A model generated the notes under the pieces. That model was not told where the DNA came from. It saw only the letters and a list, made by a program, of their open reading frames with translations, and ran no database searches. The position numbers and the translations under genes are program-made. A stretch of 64,000 nucleotides of DNA, taken from Bacteroidales bacterium. GTDB taxonomy: Bacteria; Bacteroidota; Bacteroidia; Bacteroidales; UBA10428. This document shows positions 37,422-46,902 of this stretch, piece by piece. The DNA is taken from NCBI GenBank assembly GCA_016929525.1, contig JAFGIP010000080.1, positions 1 through 64,000 on the forward strand. Reading direction: 5' to 3'. Every line of letters begins with the position of its first letter. Position 1 is the stretch's first letter.

Positions 37422-39203
37422 TATCCCCATTTGTTTCATTAGAAGTGAGGCATTCATTTTTGTCGTAATTCCATCCCTTAATATATAATCAAAATAAACA
37501 CTGGCATTATCAATTTCAATTTCAAAACACTTATTAATAATATTATCAGGGAATTCTTTTTCTATAACTGCAAGTGAAAGATCATGAGTTGCTATTATAC
37601 CTGTACCATTATATTTAATTATTCTTTCCAGCACTGCCCGGGAACCTTTTTGTTTATCGGCTGAGTTTGTCCCTTTTAAAATTTCATCTAAAATTACAAA
37701 CAACGATTCGCCTTCTTTTAGCCTGTCGAGCATTTGCTTAAGCCTTTTTAGTTCGGCATAGAAATAAGATTCGTTATTATCAAGTGAATCACTGGTACGC
37801 ATACTGCTAAATATTGACATCGGCTTAAAAACAAAGTTTTTGGCACATACTGTTGTACCTGTCATAGCTAAAATCATATTCACGGCAACTGTTCTGAGGA
37901 ATGTACTTTTACCCGCCATATTCGCTCCCGTGATAACTATTAAAATTCCTTCCTCTCTAACTGTAAAATGATTACATACCCTGTCTTCAGGACGAATTAA
38001 AGGATGTCCCAGTTCATTTGATTCGAGTATAACTTTGTCAGATAATTCAGGAATAGCAAACCCCGGATGATTAAATGCAAACGTTGAAAGTGTTACAAAC
38101 GAATCAAAGTTTGCTAACGTATCCATCCACATTTCAAAATGATGCCCCTGAAGTTTTTTCCATTTTTCTAAGCGTATCATGCACTGAATATCCCAAAGCA
38201 GTAGTCCTTCAATAAAAAGAGCAACCAGAAAATTTAACCTGCTGTCGAATGCCTTTACTATCTTCGAAAGTTTTTTAATGGACTTTGCTGCCGACAGCGG
38301 GCCGGTCACCAAAGACTCTGATATTTTTTTTAATGCTTCAGAATTAAATTGATTTTCCTGGATGATACGAAAAAGAAAACCATATTTTTTTAAAGCTTCG
38401 TACCTCTTCGAAATATTTAAATGTTCTTTCGATGTAACTGATAACCGGCTGCTTATAATGAATAATTGTATTAAATAAAAAACAATTGCTAATAAACGAA
38501 ACGCCGGAAAATAGACAGCCAGAGTAATTGAAACAAGTGTTGTTAACGGAATCACTTTTGAAATAGTCATCCACAATTTACTATTCAAATAAAACAGCGG
38601 TTTTTCAATCCATTTAATAAGCTGCTCAATGTCCTCCATACTATCACTATGTAATTTTCCGGATGCCATGAAATTTTGTGACAGATCAATCTTTTCTTTC
38701 AGTTCCTGAACTGAATGTTGACGGGATAAAATATCCTCGCTAATTAAAGTTTCATTTAAAAGCAAATCAGCAAATTTCTTTCTCCCAAGTGATGTGACAG
38801 TCCTGTTCATATATTGAAATAATGAACCCCGACCAAAGAGATCCATATCGAATGCATATGGATGATTACTATCTATGAACTCTTCACCTGCATCACGATC
38901 GTGAAAACTATGAGACTGTATCTTTATTTCATCATCGTTGATCTCAGCTAATTTTTGTAAATGTCTTACCTGGCTATTTTGCTTATGGTAGTATTTGACA
39001 AGTGTAAGGAATAGAATAAGAAGAACGCCAGCTGATACTACTCCTACGACAGTGTTTTTTGGCATCAGTATAAAAAAAGCCAGTAAAATCAAAAGAAATA
39101 CTATGAATCGCATCAATCCGATAAATCTAAGCAGCTTTTGTTTCTTTTGCAGTTTTTTAATGACTAATTCAAGTCTCGACTTATAGTAATTTAATCTCTT
39201 CAT
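37410..39203 (-). CDS. Membrane-anchored MutS-like ATPase
   Basis: 597 residues. The C-terminal third is a MutS-family ATPase: Walker A TGANMAGKSTFLRTVAVN, SSMRTSDSLDNNESYFYAELKRLKQ, Walker B FVILDEILKGTNSADKQKGS and ATHDLSLA. The MutS lever/core helices lie before it, but mismatch-recognition domain I is absent. Two hydrophobic segments are near the N-terminus (about 28-46 and 51-67) and another helix pair near 215-250, predicting membrane attachment. It is not the housekeeping mismatch protein. It forms an operon with the 39212 gene (8 bases apart), transcribed after it. Confidence 0.85.
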   Translation of the reverse strand: MKRLNYYKSRLELVIKKLQKKQKLLRFIGLMRFIVFLLILLAFFILMPKNTVVGVVSAGVLLILFLTLVKYYHKQNSQVRHLQKLAEINDDEIKIQSHSFHDRDAGEEFIDSNHPYAFDMDLFGRGSLFQYMNRTVTSLGRKKFADLLLNETLISEDILSRQHSVQELKEKIDLSQNFMASGKLHSDSMEDIEQLIKWIEKPLFYLNSKLWMTISKVIPLTTLVSITLAVYFPAFRLLAIVFYLIQLFIISSRLSVTSKEHLNISKRYEALKKYGFLFRIIQENQFNSEALKKISESLVTGPLSAAKSIKKLSKIVKAFDSRLNFLVALFIEGLLLWDIQCMIRLEKWKKLQGHHFEMWMDTLANFDSFVTLSTFAFNHPGFAIPELSDKVILESNELGHPLIRPEDRVCNHFTVREEGILIVITGANMAGKSTFLRTVAVNMILAMTGTTVCAKNFVFKPMSIFSSMRTSDSLDNNESYFYAELKRLKQMLDRLKEGESLFVILDEILKGTNSADKQKGSRAVLERIIKYNGTGIIATHDLSLAVIEKEFPDNIINKCFEIEIDNASVYFDYILRDGITTKMNASLLMKQMGILTD

Positions 39204-39211
39204 TTATAGAT

Positions 39212-39985
39212 TTATATTTCAATCCCGATAACATTAAAATAGGTATTAAAACCTGGGTGATAAGTTTTTTGTGTATCAAATTTCCACATCCATTTTTTTA
39301 TTCTCTTCCCTTCCGGTAGTTTAATATGTACCAAAGTTTTTGTCCCAACTACATCGCCGTTTTTATTAATGCTTAACTCTTCATAATCTGTTACGAGACA
39401 TGATTTGTTTTTTTTTAATAACTCACGGTGATTTGCTTGTATTAGTTTTCTTAATTTAAGAATCGTAGTATCTGAAATCTTAATTCGGCTCTTTAAATAA
39501 TCAATAATTAATATATCCAGCTGATTAAGAATATTCAGAGAAATATAATAATCTGTTTCTATAGGCAAGTTAACCTTTAAGTTCTCACTTTCCGTTATAA
39601 TTTTTTCTTCTGAAAATGATCCCCTCTTCTTAGTCATCAAATAAACTTTTTCGATAAGTCCTCCCGTTAAATCAATCTCTTCAAAAAAAATATGATGATA
39701 ATTTCTGAATTTTCTTTTTACTTCTACCGGGTGATGCAAATCATAGAGAACAACCTTTTTATAACTTCTTTCAGAAAGAAGTTGCTCGGGTAAATCCAGC
39801 AACCAACCACTACCAAATACTGATATCGTTTCGGCATTATTTTGTGATAAACAATCCAGAATGAATTGTTTTGTATTATTCAGGTGATTTAACCAGTTAT
39901 GTTCTTCCCTAATATAGCGTGATAAGATTCCGGTCTGATCAGAAATTAAACCCATTTTTCTTAATCTTTTTCTCACACTAATCAT
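39212..39985 (-). CDS. Rossmann-fold protein paired with the MutS-like ATPase
   Basis: 257 residues. ETISVFGSGWLLDLPEQLL (52-70) followed by VVLYDLHHPVEVKRKF looks like the nucleotide-binding strand and loop of a SAM-dependent methyltransferase-like Rossmann domain; later DYYISLNILNQLD resembles its motif IV region. The C-terminal 60 residues are beta-rich (TKTLVHIKLPEGKRIKKWMW). No named family is recognised. It begins the two-gene minus-strand operon with the MutS-like protein. Confidence 0.6.
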   Translation of the reverse strand: MISVRKRLRKMGLISDQTGILSRYIREEHNWLNHLNNTKQFILDCLSQNNAETISVFGSGWLLDLPEQLLSERSYKKVVLYDLHHPVEVKRKFRNYHHIFFEEIDLTGGLIEKVYLMTKKRGSFSEEKIITESENLKVNLPIETDYYISLNILNQLDILIIDYLKSRIKISDTTILKLRKLIQANHRELLKKNKSCLVTDYEELSINKNGDVVGTKTLVHIKLPEGKRIKKWMWKFDTQKTYHPGFNTYFNVIGIEI

Positions 39986-40125
39986 ATTGAATATATGTGT
40001 ATGAAATCATTTTAAAATTTTAAAAATCGCTTAAATAAAATTAATAATTGGCTGCTGAATATTCATTCGATGAAAAATACCATACATTCATGGAAATGTG
40101 AATAAAAAACAGTGTCGCAATAAAA

Positions 40126-40185
40126 CCAAGTTAATAACTTTCCGTATATGCCTGTGAATTAAAAACAGTTATCTTAATAACTTGG
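40126..40185. repeat. Inverted repeat upstream of the 40233 gene
   Basis: CCAAGTTAATAA at 40126-40137 and TTAATAACTTGG at 40174-40185 are inverted copies with one mismatch, 36 bases apart. They lie in the region between the 39985 and 40233 starts and could be operator half-sites. Confidence 0.4.
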
Positions 40186-40198
40186 CACATTAGTTGAG
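40182..40198 (+). promoter_or_regulatory. Possible sigma-54-like promoter
   Basis: TTGGCAC-N5-TTGAG resembles the -24/-12 sigma-54 pattern, but the -12 GC is GA here. It ends 34 bases before the ATG at 40233. Weak evidence. Confidence 0.3.
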
Positions 40199-40232
40199 TA
40201 ATTACGGGAATAATTTTCAAAAAGTATTGATT

Positions 40233-40826
40233 ATGAAGAAACTAAGTATTTCTTTGGGTTTTGCAGCATTTTTAGTGATAATAGGTTTTCAATGCGCATC
40301 TGGACAGGAAGTATATGATACAATATTTAAAATTGAAGGTAAAGTTCTTCCTGTTGATGTTGTTAAGGTAACTCCGCAATATGTAAGTTTTATTGTTCCA
40401 GGGAATCCTGAAACCTATACAATGGAGAGAAAAGAAGTACAAAAAATAGTCTATAAAAACGGACGTGTCGAAGAATTCAATAAACCGGTTTTTGAAATGA
40501 TAGATGAATATTCATGGGAAGCCGTCTGGCTTACTGAAGATAAAAAAGAAGTAGCTGAACTTTACAGAAGGGGTGTTGCTAGTGCAAATTCACCTTCAAG
40601 TGTAAGAAGTCCAAAGGCTGCCAAAAAGAATGCAATAATTCGGCTTCAGAAAAAAGCTGCTTCAATGAAAGGTACTGTTGTACTTGTAACAAAGAAAAAA
40701 GCTACGGGAGGTTATGGTGAATATCCCGGATATTACATTGAAGGAATAGTTTATGGTTTAGAACCTCTCAAAGAAGAAGAATATGAAGATGAAAATACGG
40801 CAATGGATGGAAAGGTAGTTTTCTAA
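40233..40826 (+). CDS. Secreted protein of unknown function
   Basis: About 197 residues from the ATG at 40233, chosen because it begins MKKLSISLGFAAFLVIIGFQ, a normal signal peptide with cleavage near CASGQ; the frame is also open from ATG 40194. After it comes a small beta domain (DTIFKIEGKVLPVDVVKVTP, QYVSFIVPGNPETYTMERKEVQKIVYKNGR) resembling the short modules Bacteroidota use before larger periplasmic proteins, then a lysine-rich segment and an acidic tail. Monocistronic and followed by a terminator. Confidence 0.6.
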   Translation: MKKLSISLGFAAFLVIIGFQCASGQEVYDTIFKIEGKVLPVDVVKVTPQYVSFIVPGNPETYTMERKEVQKIVYKNGRVEEFNKPVFEMIDEYSWEAVWLTEDKKEVAELYRRGVASANSPSSVRSPKAAKKNAIIRLQKKAASMKGTVVLVTKKKATGGYGEYPGYYIEGIVYGLEPLKEEEYEDENTAMDGKVVF

Positions 40827-40855
40827 TAAGAATTTCAGAAGTAAATCTGTGCCGG

Positions 40856-40888
40856 AAGGAAGTCTTAATCGACTTCCTTTTCTTTTTT
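40856..40888 (+). terminator. Rho-independent terminator
   Basis: AAGGAAGTC (40856-40864) pairs with GACTTCCTT (40871-40879) around a six-base loop, followed by TTCTTTTTT. It ends transcription of the 40233 gene and just touches the stop of the convergent lplA gene. Confidence 0.85.
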
Positions 40889-41849
40889 AAAATATTTCAC
40901 TGGTTAATAAATTTATGAACTTTGTATTTATCCCTGAATCTTTCAATTTATTTTTAATCTTATTATAATCAAATCTGGATCCCAGTAATAGTAATTCAAT
41001 TTGTTTATCTTTCACACCTTCTATGTTTCCATAACAATTAATTTCAGTTATTATTCCCTTTTCAATTTTCATAAGAATATTCAGTCGTTGTTCCAAATAT
41101 TCAATTTGTCTTTCCACCTTAAAATTTGGTGAATATCCAAATATCCATTCCCACTGTCTGTATTTAGTATTACTTAGCTGTTTTATTTCTTCCAAATCCG
41201 ATTTATTAAAACAATAAATATTTGCTTTATAACTATCTATAAGGAAATTGAAAAACTCATCAATAAACAAATCGATGTTTATATCTTTTAAATAATGATC
41301 CTGAATATTTGCAACTTCCGTTCTTACAGACTGAACAGCTTTATCGTCATACTTATGTGATCTGTGTTCAAGTACTCGTTCAAGTATCTTTAGATCAGCG
41401 TTAAACAATAATGTTCCATGATGTAAAACTCTTTCTTTAAACACATGTTCAGCATTTCCGGAAATTTTTTTACCATGAAGTAATATTTCATTTCGTTGCC
41501 CTAATAAAGCCGGAATATCTTTACTATTAAGAAAGTCAATGATCGGGACCATGAATTTTTTAAAATCTACCAGTTTACCTCTTTCACCGTTTACAATAAA
41601 TGAAAAATTAATATTCCCGGGGCCGTGGTATACAGTACCACCTCCTGTCAAACGTCTTGCAACAGGGATATTTTCATGGAAAAGAAAATGACTGTTGACC
41701 TCCCCCAACGTGTTCTGATGTTTACCAACAACAACTGAGTGTTCCGACTGCCAGATCACGAAAATATCATCTTTGAATTGCTTTAAAAGAAATTCTTCAC
41801 AGGCAAGATTGAAATAAATATTCTTTATATTATTTAAAATACCTAACAT
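40887..41849 (-). CDS. lplA: Lipoate-protein ligase A
   Basis: 320 residues. The catalytic domain has SVVVGKHQNTLGEVN, PVARRLTGGGTVYHGPGNIN and GKKISGNAEHVFKERVLHHG, diagnostic of LplA, and a C-terminal accessory domain follows (about 240-320). It attaches salvaged lipoate to 2-oxoacid dehydrogenase or glycine-cleavage proteins by an adenylate intermediate. Divergent from pepT with about 70 bases between starts. Confidence 0.93.
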   Translation of the reverse strand: MLGILNNIKNIYFNLACEEFLLKQFKDDIFVIWQSEHSVVVGKHQNTLGEVNSHFLFHENIPVARRLTGGGTVYHGPGNINFSFIVNGERGKLVDFKKFMVPIIDFLNSKDIPALLGQRNEILLHGKKISGNAEHVFKERVLHHGTLLFNADLKILERVLEHRSHKYDDKAVQSVRTEVANIQDHYLKDINIDLFIDEFFNFLIDSYKANIYCFNKSDLEEIKQLSNTKYRQWEWIFGYSPNFKVERQIEYLEQRLNILMKIEKGIITEINCYGNIEGVKDKQIELLLLGSRFDYNKIKNKLKDSGINTKFINLLTSEIF

Positions 41850-41918
41850 CTGTATTTCAGAACTTTGAATAATTTCTTATTTTAACCATTGAATTCAATT
41901 TGCCAAAAATAAGATTAA

Positions 41919-43154
41919 ATGGAAAAGCTTGTCGATAGATTTTTAAAGTATGTAAAAATAGACACACAATCGAATGAAAGTTCAGAAACATACCCAAGTA
42001 CACCATCTCAGCTTGAATTCTCGAAATTGCTTGCCGAAGAAATTTCTGAAATTGGATTAAAAGATGTTCATCTGGATAAAAATGGTTACCTGATGGCAAC
42101 TTTGCCGGCAAACATAAAAGAGCATGTACCCGTAATAGGTTTTATTGCTCATGTTGATACCAGTCCGGATTTCACCGGTAAGAATGTAAATCCAAAAATT
42201 TTTGATAATTATTTTGGGAAAAACCTTTTACTAAATGAGAAGAAGAATATTATGCTCTCTCCCCGGGAATTTCCCTTATTAAATAATTATATAGGTCAGC
42301 CAATAATTGCAACTGATGGAACCACACTTTTAGGTGCTGATAATAAAGCAGGAATAGCTGAAATTCTGACTGCTATGGAGGTGCTGATTCAAAATCCTGA
42401 CATTAAGCACGGAACAATAAAAATTGCATTTACCCCCGATGAAGAAATTGGCAGAGGTGCCAATAAATTTGATGTTAAAAAATTTGGTGCTGATTTCGCA
42501 TTTACTGTCGATGGAGGTCCAATTGGTGAGCTGGAATATGAAAATTTTAATGCTGCGAGTGCAAAAATTAGTATACAGGGACGAAATGTACACCCGGGAA
42601 CAGCTAAGAATCGCATGAAAAATTCAATGCGAATTGCCCAGGAATTGGATAACATGCTACCGCAAAATGAAAAACCAGAGTATACAGAAGCTTATGAAGG
42701 ATTTTATCATTTAACTGAATTTAACGGAACCGTTGACCATACAAAAGTCAGCTATATTATCAGAGACCATGATAAAGATGAATTTATGAAGAAGAAAGAT
42801 CTTCTGGTTAAAATTGTTGATCATCTGAATATAAAGTATGGTAAAGGTACTGTTAAACTTATTATGGTTGACCAATACTATAATATGCGTGAAAAAATAG
42901 AACCTGTTTTTCACATAATTGAACTGGTTATTAAAGCTATGAATGAAGCCGGGGTAACTCCAAAAGTAAAACCTATACGAGGAGGAACGGATGGAGCCAG
43001 GTTGTCGTATATGGGTCTGCCGTGTCCAAATATTTTTACCGGAGGTCACAACTTCCATAGCAGATACGAGTTTATTCCAATACGTGCTATGGAGAAAGCT
43101 GTAAAGGTTATTGTAAAGATTGTTGAAATAAACGCAAGACAGAAACAAAATTAA
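41919..43154 (+). CDS. pepT: Peptidase T (tripeptidase)
   Basis: 411 residues, the normal length for PepT of the M20 zinc peptidases. Metal ligand segments are visible: [41 protein letters not shown] and, near the end, [33 protein letters not shown]. It removes the N-terminal residue of tripeptides in the cytoplasm. Ends at a bidirectional terminator. Confidence 0.96.
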   Translation: MEKLVDRFLKYVKIDTQSNESSETYPSTPSQLEFSKLLAEEISEIGLKDVHLDKNGYLMATLPANIKEHVPVIGFIAHVDTSPDFTGKNVNPKIFDNYFGKNLLLNEKKNIMLSPREFPLLNNYIGQPIIATDGTTLLGADNKAGIAEILTAMEVLIQNPDIKHGTIKIAFTPDEEIGRGANKFDVKKFGADFAFTVDGGPIGELEYENFNAASAKISIQGRNVHPGTAKNRMKNSMRIAQELDNMLPQNEKPEYTEAYEGFYHLTEFNGTVDHTKVSYIIRDHDKDEFMKKKDLLVKIVDHLNIKYGKGTVKLIMVDQYYNMREKIEPVFHIIELVIKAMNEAGVTPKVKPIRGGTDGARLSYMGLPCPNIFTGGHNFHSRYEFIPIRAMEKAVKVIVKIVEINARQKQN

Positions 43155-43183
43155 ATACTATTATTATTTCAAATGCCAAATAA

Positions 43184-43210
43184 AAATTCCCGCATATTAT
43201 GCGGGAATTT
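43184..43210. terminator. Terminator after pepT
   Basis: AAATTCCCGCAT and ATGCGGGAATTT form a 12-bp perfect stem with a three-base loop. T-rich stretches follow on both strands, so it can serve pepT and the adaptor gene on the minus strand. Confidence 0.85.
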
Positions 43211-43275
43211 CGTTAACCTAAAACCTATCTGTGAAAAGAACTACAAGTATTGTAGCTCTATGCTATATTGCATTA

Positions 43276-44394
43276 CTAACCTTCCTGGGGAGGTGCATTC
43301 GTATCAATCTCTCCTGCTTTAATCTTGTCATTCATCTCAAGTCCCGAAACCACTTCAATATTTATACCATCTGATAATCCGGTAATTATATATCTCTTTT
43401 CAAATATCTGCGGACTAGTCTCAATCTCAACGAAGGCTGAGTCTTTCTTACCTTCTTCAAACTGAACCAGTGCTTCAGAAACAACCATTACACTGTCCCT
43501 TCTATCAAGCACTATATTGGCATTAGCACTATATCCTGCCCTAATGAAGTATCCCTCTTCAAGCTTTACCTTTGCTTTTATCTCGAACTGAACAGCTCCG
43601 TTTTCCTCTATGCCTTTAGGCGCAATATATTCAAGCTCGGCATCAAATATTTGATCTTCAATTGCACCAATGGTAAGTTCAAGTTTCATTCCTTCTTTAA
43701 TTTTACCAACCTCTGTTTCATCTATTTTCCCTTCAAAGATCATCTCTCCCATGTCAGCAACTGAAGCAATTGTTGTTCCTTCGTTGAACGTATTGGTTTG
43801 AATAACCGAAGTACCTACTTCAATCGGAACATCAAGTACCATTCCTTCAATAGTGGAACGAATAAGTGTATTTGAAATTTCACCCGATTTTTTAGTAATA
43901 CCATCTTTGATAAGTTGAAGATTGTTTTCAGCTGCTTCAACCTCTTCAAGTGCCGAGTTATACTCAATACGCACAGTTTGGAATTCTGCTTCCGGAATCA
44001 CGCCCTGTTCATATACCTTTTTCTGACGATCGTATACAAGTTTTGCATCTTCCAGCTGAAGTTTGGCTTTATTTAACCTTGACTCTGCGGCATTTAAAGC
44101 AACCATATCCGGTATGATCTTAACCTTAGCAATAAGATCACCTTTTTTAACATGTTCCCCAGGTTCAACATATAGTGCTTCCACAATACCTGAAACTTGC
44201 GGTTTAATTGCAATCTCTTTTCGTGGAGTTACAGTTCCGGTTGCTACTGTTTTCTGAATAATATCTGAAATAACAGGAGTTTCTGTTTTAAAAACTAATG
44301 GTTGTCTTTTGCTCTTGGTAATGAGAAAATAAATTCCACCTAATACCAGTACGACAACAAAAATGATTAATAGTATTCTCCAAAATATTTTCAT
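43276..44394 (-). CDS. MacA-like periplasmic adaptor (HlyD family)
   Basis: 372 residues. One N-terminal membrane helix (about 5-25), then a lipoyl/barrel-sandwich region (ISGIVEALYVEPGEHVKKGDLIAKV), a coiled-coil hairpin (about 100-165, RLNKAKLQLEDAKLVYDRQ, EFQTVRIEYNSALEEVEAAE) and a beta-barrel region. It links an ABC permease to an outer-membrane channel. It is the last of the four-gene minus-strand operon, 16 bases after the second permease. No TolC-type channel gene is nearby. Confidence 0.9.
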   Translation of the reverse strand: MKIFWRILLIIFVVVLVLGGIYFLITKSKRQPLVFKTETPVISDIIQKTVATGTVTPRKEIAIKPQVSGIVEALYVEPGEHVKKGDLIAKVKIIPDMVALNAAESRLNKAKLQLEDAKLVYDRQKKVYEQGVIPEAEFQTVRIEYNSALEEVEAAENNLQLIKDGITKKSGEISNTLIRSTIEGMVLDVPIEVGTSVIQTNTFNEGTTIASVADMGEMIFEGKIDETEVGKIKEGMKLELTIGAIEDQIFDAELEYIAPKGIEENGAVQFEIKAKVKLEEGYFIRAGYSANANIVLDRRDSVMVVSEALVQFEEGKKDSAFVEIETSPQIFEKRYIITGLSDGINIEVVSGLEMNDKIKAGEIDTNAPPQEG

Positions 44395-44410
44395 GACTTA
44401 ATTATTTATG

Positions 44411-45661
44411 TTATTTATATTCACTTCTTATTGCATCAATTGGTTTCATTGATACAGCTCTTTTAGCAGGAATAATACCGGCCAGTGTACCTGCAACGAC
44501 CAGTACCGCAAGCGCTTTGAATGCAATTTCAAGACTTACTTCGGGATTATAAAATGCTTCAATATGCTGTCCTGAGATTATCATATCGACTAATTCTACC
44601 AGTCCTATTCCAAAAAACAATCCGATATAACCGGCAATAACAGTTAAAAAAACCGATTCCATAATCAGTTGACCAATAATTTTCCATGGAGTTGCACCAA
44701 CTGCCCTTTGAATACCGAATTCCTGTGTACGTTCACGCACAACAACCAGCATAATATTACTCACACCGATTATACCTGCGAATAACGTTCCTAAACCGAC
44801 AATCCATACCACGATATTCACCCCCATAAATAATCCGTTGAACTTTTTAAATTCTTCCTCAACATTCTGATGGCCAACGGCCATTTCATCATCGGGATGT
44901 ACATAATGAGCGGCTTTAAGTAAACTGATGGCCTTAGTTTCGATATATTTTGCAGAAGTTCCCCGTTTGGCAGTAATTGAAAACCAATGCACTGTATTTC
45001 CCTCGTTAAAAGTCTTTTGCAAAGTTGTGAGTGGCATAATTACACTTTGGTTTTGGTAATTACCCCAACCTCCTGTATGTTTAGACCTGAAAATGCCTAC
45101 AACCTGAAAATAAACATCATTTACTTTAATGTATTTCCCTAATGCATCTTCATCCTGTTCAAAAAGTACTTCATTTGCTCTTTCTCCAATTACAACCACT
45201 TTACGACGATCCTGAATGTCTTTATGATTTAGAAATCTTCCTTTTACTATTGTCATTGGATCAATATTATTGAACTCAGGAAAATCGCCAAAAATATTAA
45301 ACCCTCCCGTTTTCTTATCTCTTGATATTGGCATATTACCCCTGTTCATTCTCGGGGATAAATATTCAATTTCTGGGATTTTTTTCCCCAGCATATCCAT
45401 ATCCTTTAGCTCAAAATTGTAATGCCTTCCTTTCTTAAATCCTTTATATGGCATTGTTGTTTGCTGCGCCCATATAAAACAGCTGTTCACGGCAAAGTCA
45501 CCCAAATTCCTTTTCATTCCGTTGCTAAGGCCTGTACTGGCTCCAAGCATTATCATAAGCATGAATATACCCCAAAGAATACCAAAGGCAGTCATAAAGG
45601 TTCTGAGTTTATTTTTTGAGAGTACATGTATTACTTCTCTCCAGCGTTCTCGTTCAAACAT
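44411..45661 (-). CDS. MacB/FtsX-like ABC permease (second)
   Basis: 416 residues: an N-terminal helix (TFMTAFGILWGIFMLMIMLG), a periplasmic MacB-type domain (about 60-270) and three C-terminal helices with the family ending (AGIIPAKRAVSMKPIDAIRSEY). EFGIQRAVGATPWKI is the cytoplasmic coupling-helix region. The first permease ends 11 bases upstream. A tandem pair suggests a heterodimer. Confidence 0.92.
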   Translation of the reverse strand: MFERERWREVIHVLSKNKLRTFMTAFGILWGIFMLMIMLGASTGLSNGMKRNLGDFAVNSCFIWAQQTTMPYKGFKKGRHYNFELKDMDMLGKKIPEIEYLSPRMNRGNMPISRDKKTGGFNIFGDFPEFNNIDPMTIVKGRFLNHKDIQDRRKVVVIGERANEVLFEQDEDALGKYIKVNDVYFQVVGIFRSKHTGGWGNYQNQSVIMPLTTLQKTFNEGNTVHWFSITAKRGTSAKYIETKAISLLKAAHYVHPDDEMAVGHQNVEEEFKKFNGLFMGVNIVVWIVGLGTLFAGIIGVSNIMLVVVRERTQEFGIQRAVGATPWKIIGQLIMESVFLTVIAGYIGLFFGIGLVELVDMIISGQHIEAFYNPEVSLEIAFKALAVLVVAGTLAGIIPAKRAVSMKPIDAIRSEYK

Positions 45662-45672
45662 AGTTTTAAGTA

Positions 45673-46902
45673 TTATTCGTCATGAAGTGCTTCTATTGGT
45701 TTAATATTGGCGGCATTTCTGGCAGGGAAATAACCTGCCAGCGTACCGAAAGCAATCAATAATAAAGTTGCTCCAATTGCCGTTGGAAGACTAACTTCTG
45801 GTCTGTTAAACATTTCATTTGGTGGTATAAGATTAGAAACCAGTTCAATAATTGCAGTTCCAAAGAATAAACCCAGATATCCGAAAAATGAAGTAATAAT
45901 TAATGATTCAAAAATTACCATCCGGATCACTGAACCAGGAGTAGCACCAATGGCTTTTCTTACACCAATTTCTTTTGTACGTTCTTTTACAGTGATCAAC
46001 ATTATATTTATTACACCTACAATTGCAGCTATAATTGACAGAATTCCTATTATCCAAATAAAAATCTTGATCCCTAAAAAAATGTTTAACATTTGGTTAT
46101 AGTATTCCCAGTTATTATTTATAAACATGGCACGACTGTCCTCCGGATTAAATTTGTGACGTTCAGCAAATTGTGTACGGAGTTTATCTTCGAAATCACG
46201 CGCCCCCTGAACCGACATAGGTTTAATCGTAAGTCCTAAATAACTTACATTATTCCTGCCGTTGTATAAATTCTGTGCTGTAGTAGTAGGAATATATATT
46301 CGATAGTGATTACGCTCCGAAGCATCTTTAAAAATTCCAACAACTTTAAATGCAATACCATTTGCTATAATATACTTTCCCATCGGGTCTTCTTCACCAA
46401 AGAAATAATCACGTACAATTGGACTGATAACCGCTACTTTTCTTGATTTTTCAATATCACGTATATTTATAAACCTTCCTTCAAGAATTTCCATTTGTTC
46501 TACAAACATATCTGTTTCCCTTGCAGACTGTATTTCATACTCTGCGGTTTTGTTTTTATAGCTCAATATGGTATTGAACACTATGGTAAAACGTGAAGTA
46601 ATATGTTCTATTTCATCGTTTTTACGTTTGGTTTCTTCATAATCTCTATCGTGAAACTGAAGCTCCCTGCCTGGTTTCATACCTTTGTATGACATGCTTG
46701 TACTTCCGGGAAATACCCATAGACTATTAACAGCACCCCTGTTAAAACTGCTCTTAGCCGCATTTTCAAGTCCACGTCCTGACCCTAGCAGTATTATCAA
46801 CATGAAAATACCCCAAGAAACACTAAATCCGGTAAGTATAGTTCGTAAGAGATTTTTACGCATAGTGCTAAATATCTCCTGCCATGCGTCTAGATCAAAC
46901 AT
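45673..46902 (-). CDS. MacB/FtsX-like ABC permease (first)
   Basis: 409 residues with the same plan as the gene at 44411 (N-terminal helix, periplasmic domain, three C-terminal helices; KEIGVRKAIGATPGSVIRMV; ending AGYFPARNAANIKPIEAL). It overlaps the ATPase end by 8 bases, so translation is probably coupled. The two permeases are paralogues. Confidence 0.92.
   Translation of the reverse strand: MFDLDAWQEIFSTMRKNLLRTILTGFSVSWGIFMLIILLGSGRGLENAAKSSFNRGAVNSLWVFPGSTSMSYKGMKPGRELQFHDRDYEETKRKNDEIEHITSRFTIVFNTILSYKNKTAEYEIQSARETDMFVEQMEILEGRFINIRDIEKSRKVAVISPIVRDYFFGEEDPMGKYIIANGIAFKVVGIFKDASERNHYRIYIPTTTAQNLYNGRNNVSYLGLTIKPMSVQGARDFEDKLRTQFAERHKFNPEDSRAMFINNNWEYYNQMLNIFLGIKIFIWIIGILSIIAAIVGVINIMLITVKERTKEIGVRKAIGATPGSVIRMVIFESLIITSFFGYLGLFFGTAIIELVSNLIPPNEMFNRPEVSLPTAIGATLLLIAFGTLAGYFPARNAANIKPIEALHDE

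Noticed and set aside
39212-39985. Firm methyltransferase annotation
   Set aside because: The glycine-rich loop is only partly like motif I and no family could be named, so it is left as Rossmann-fold.
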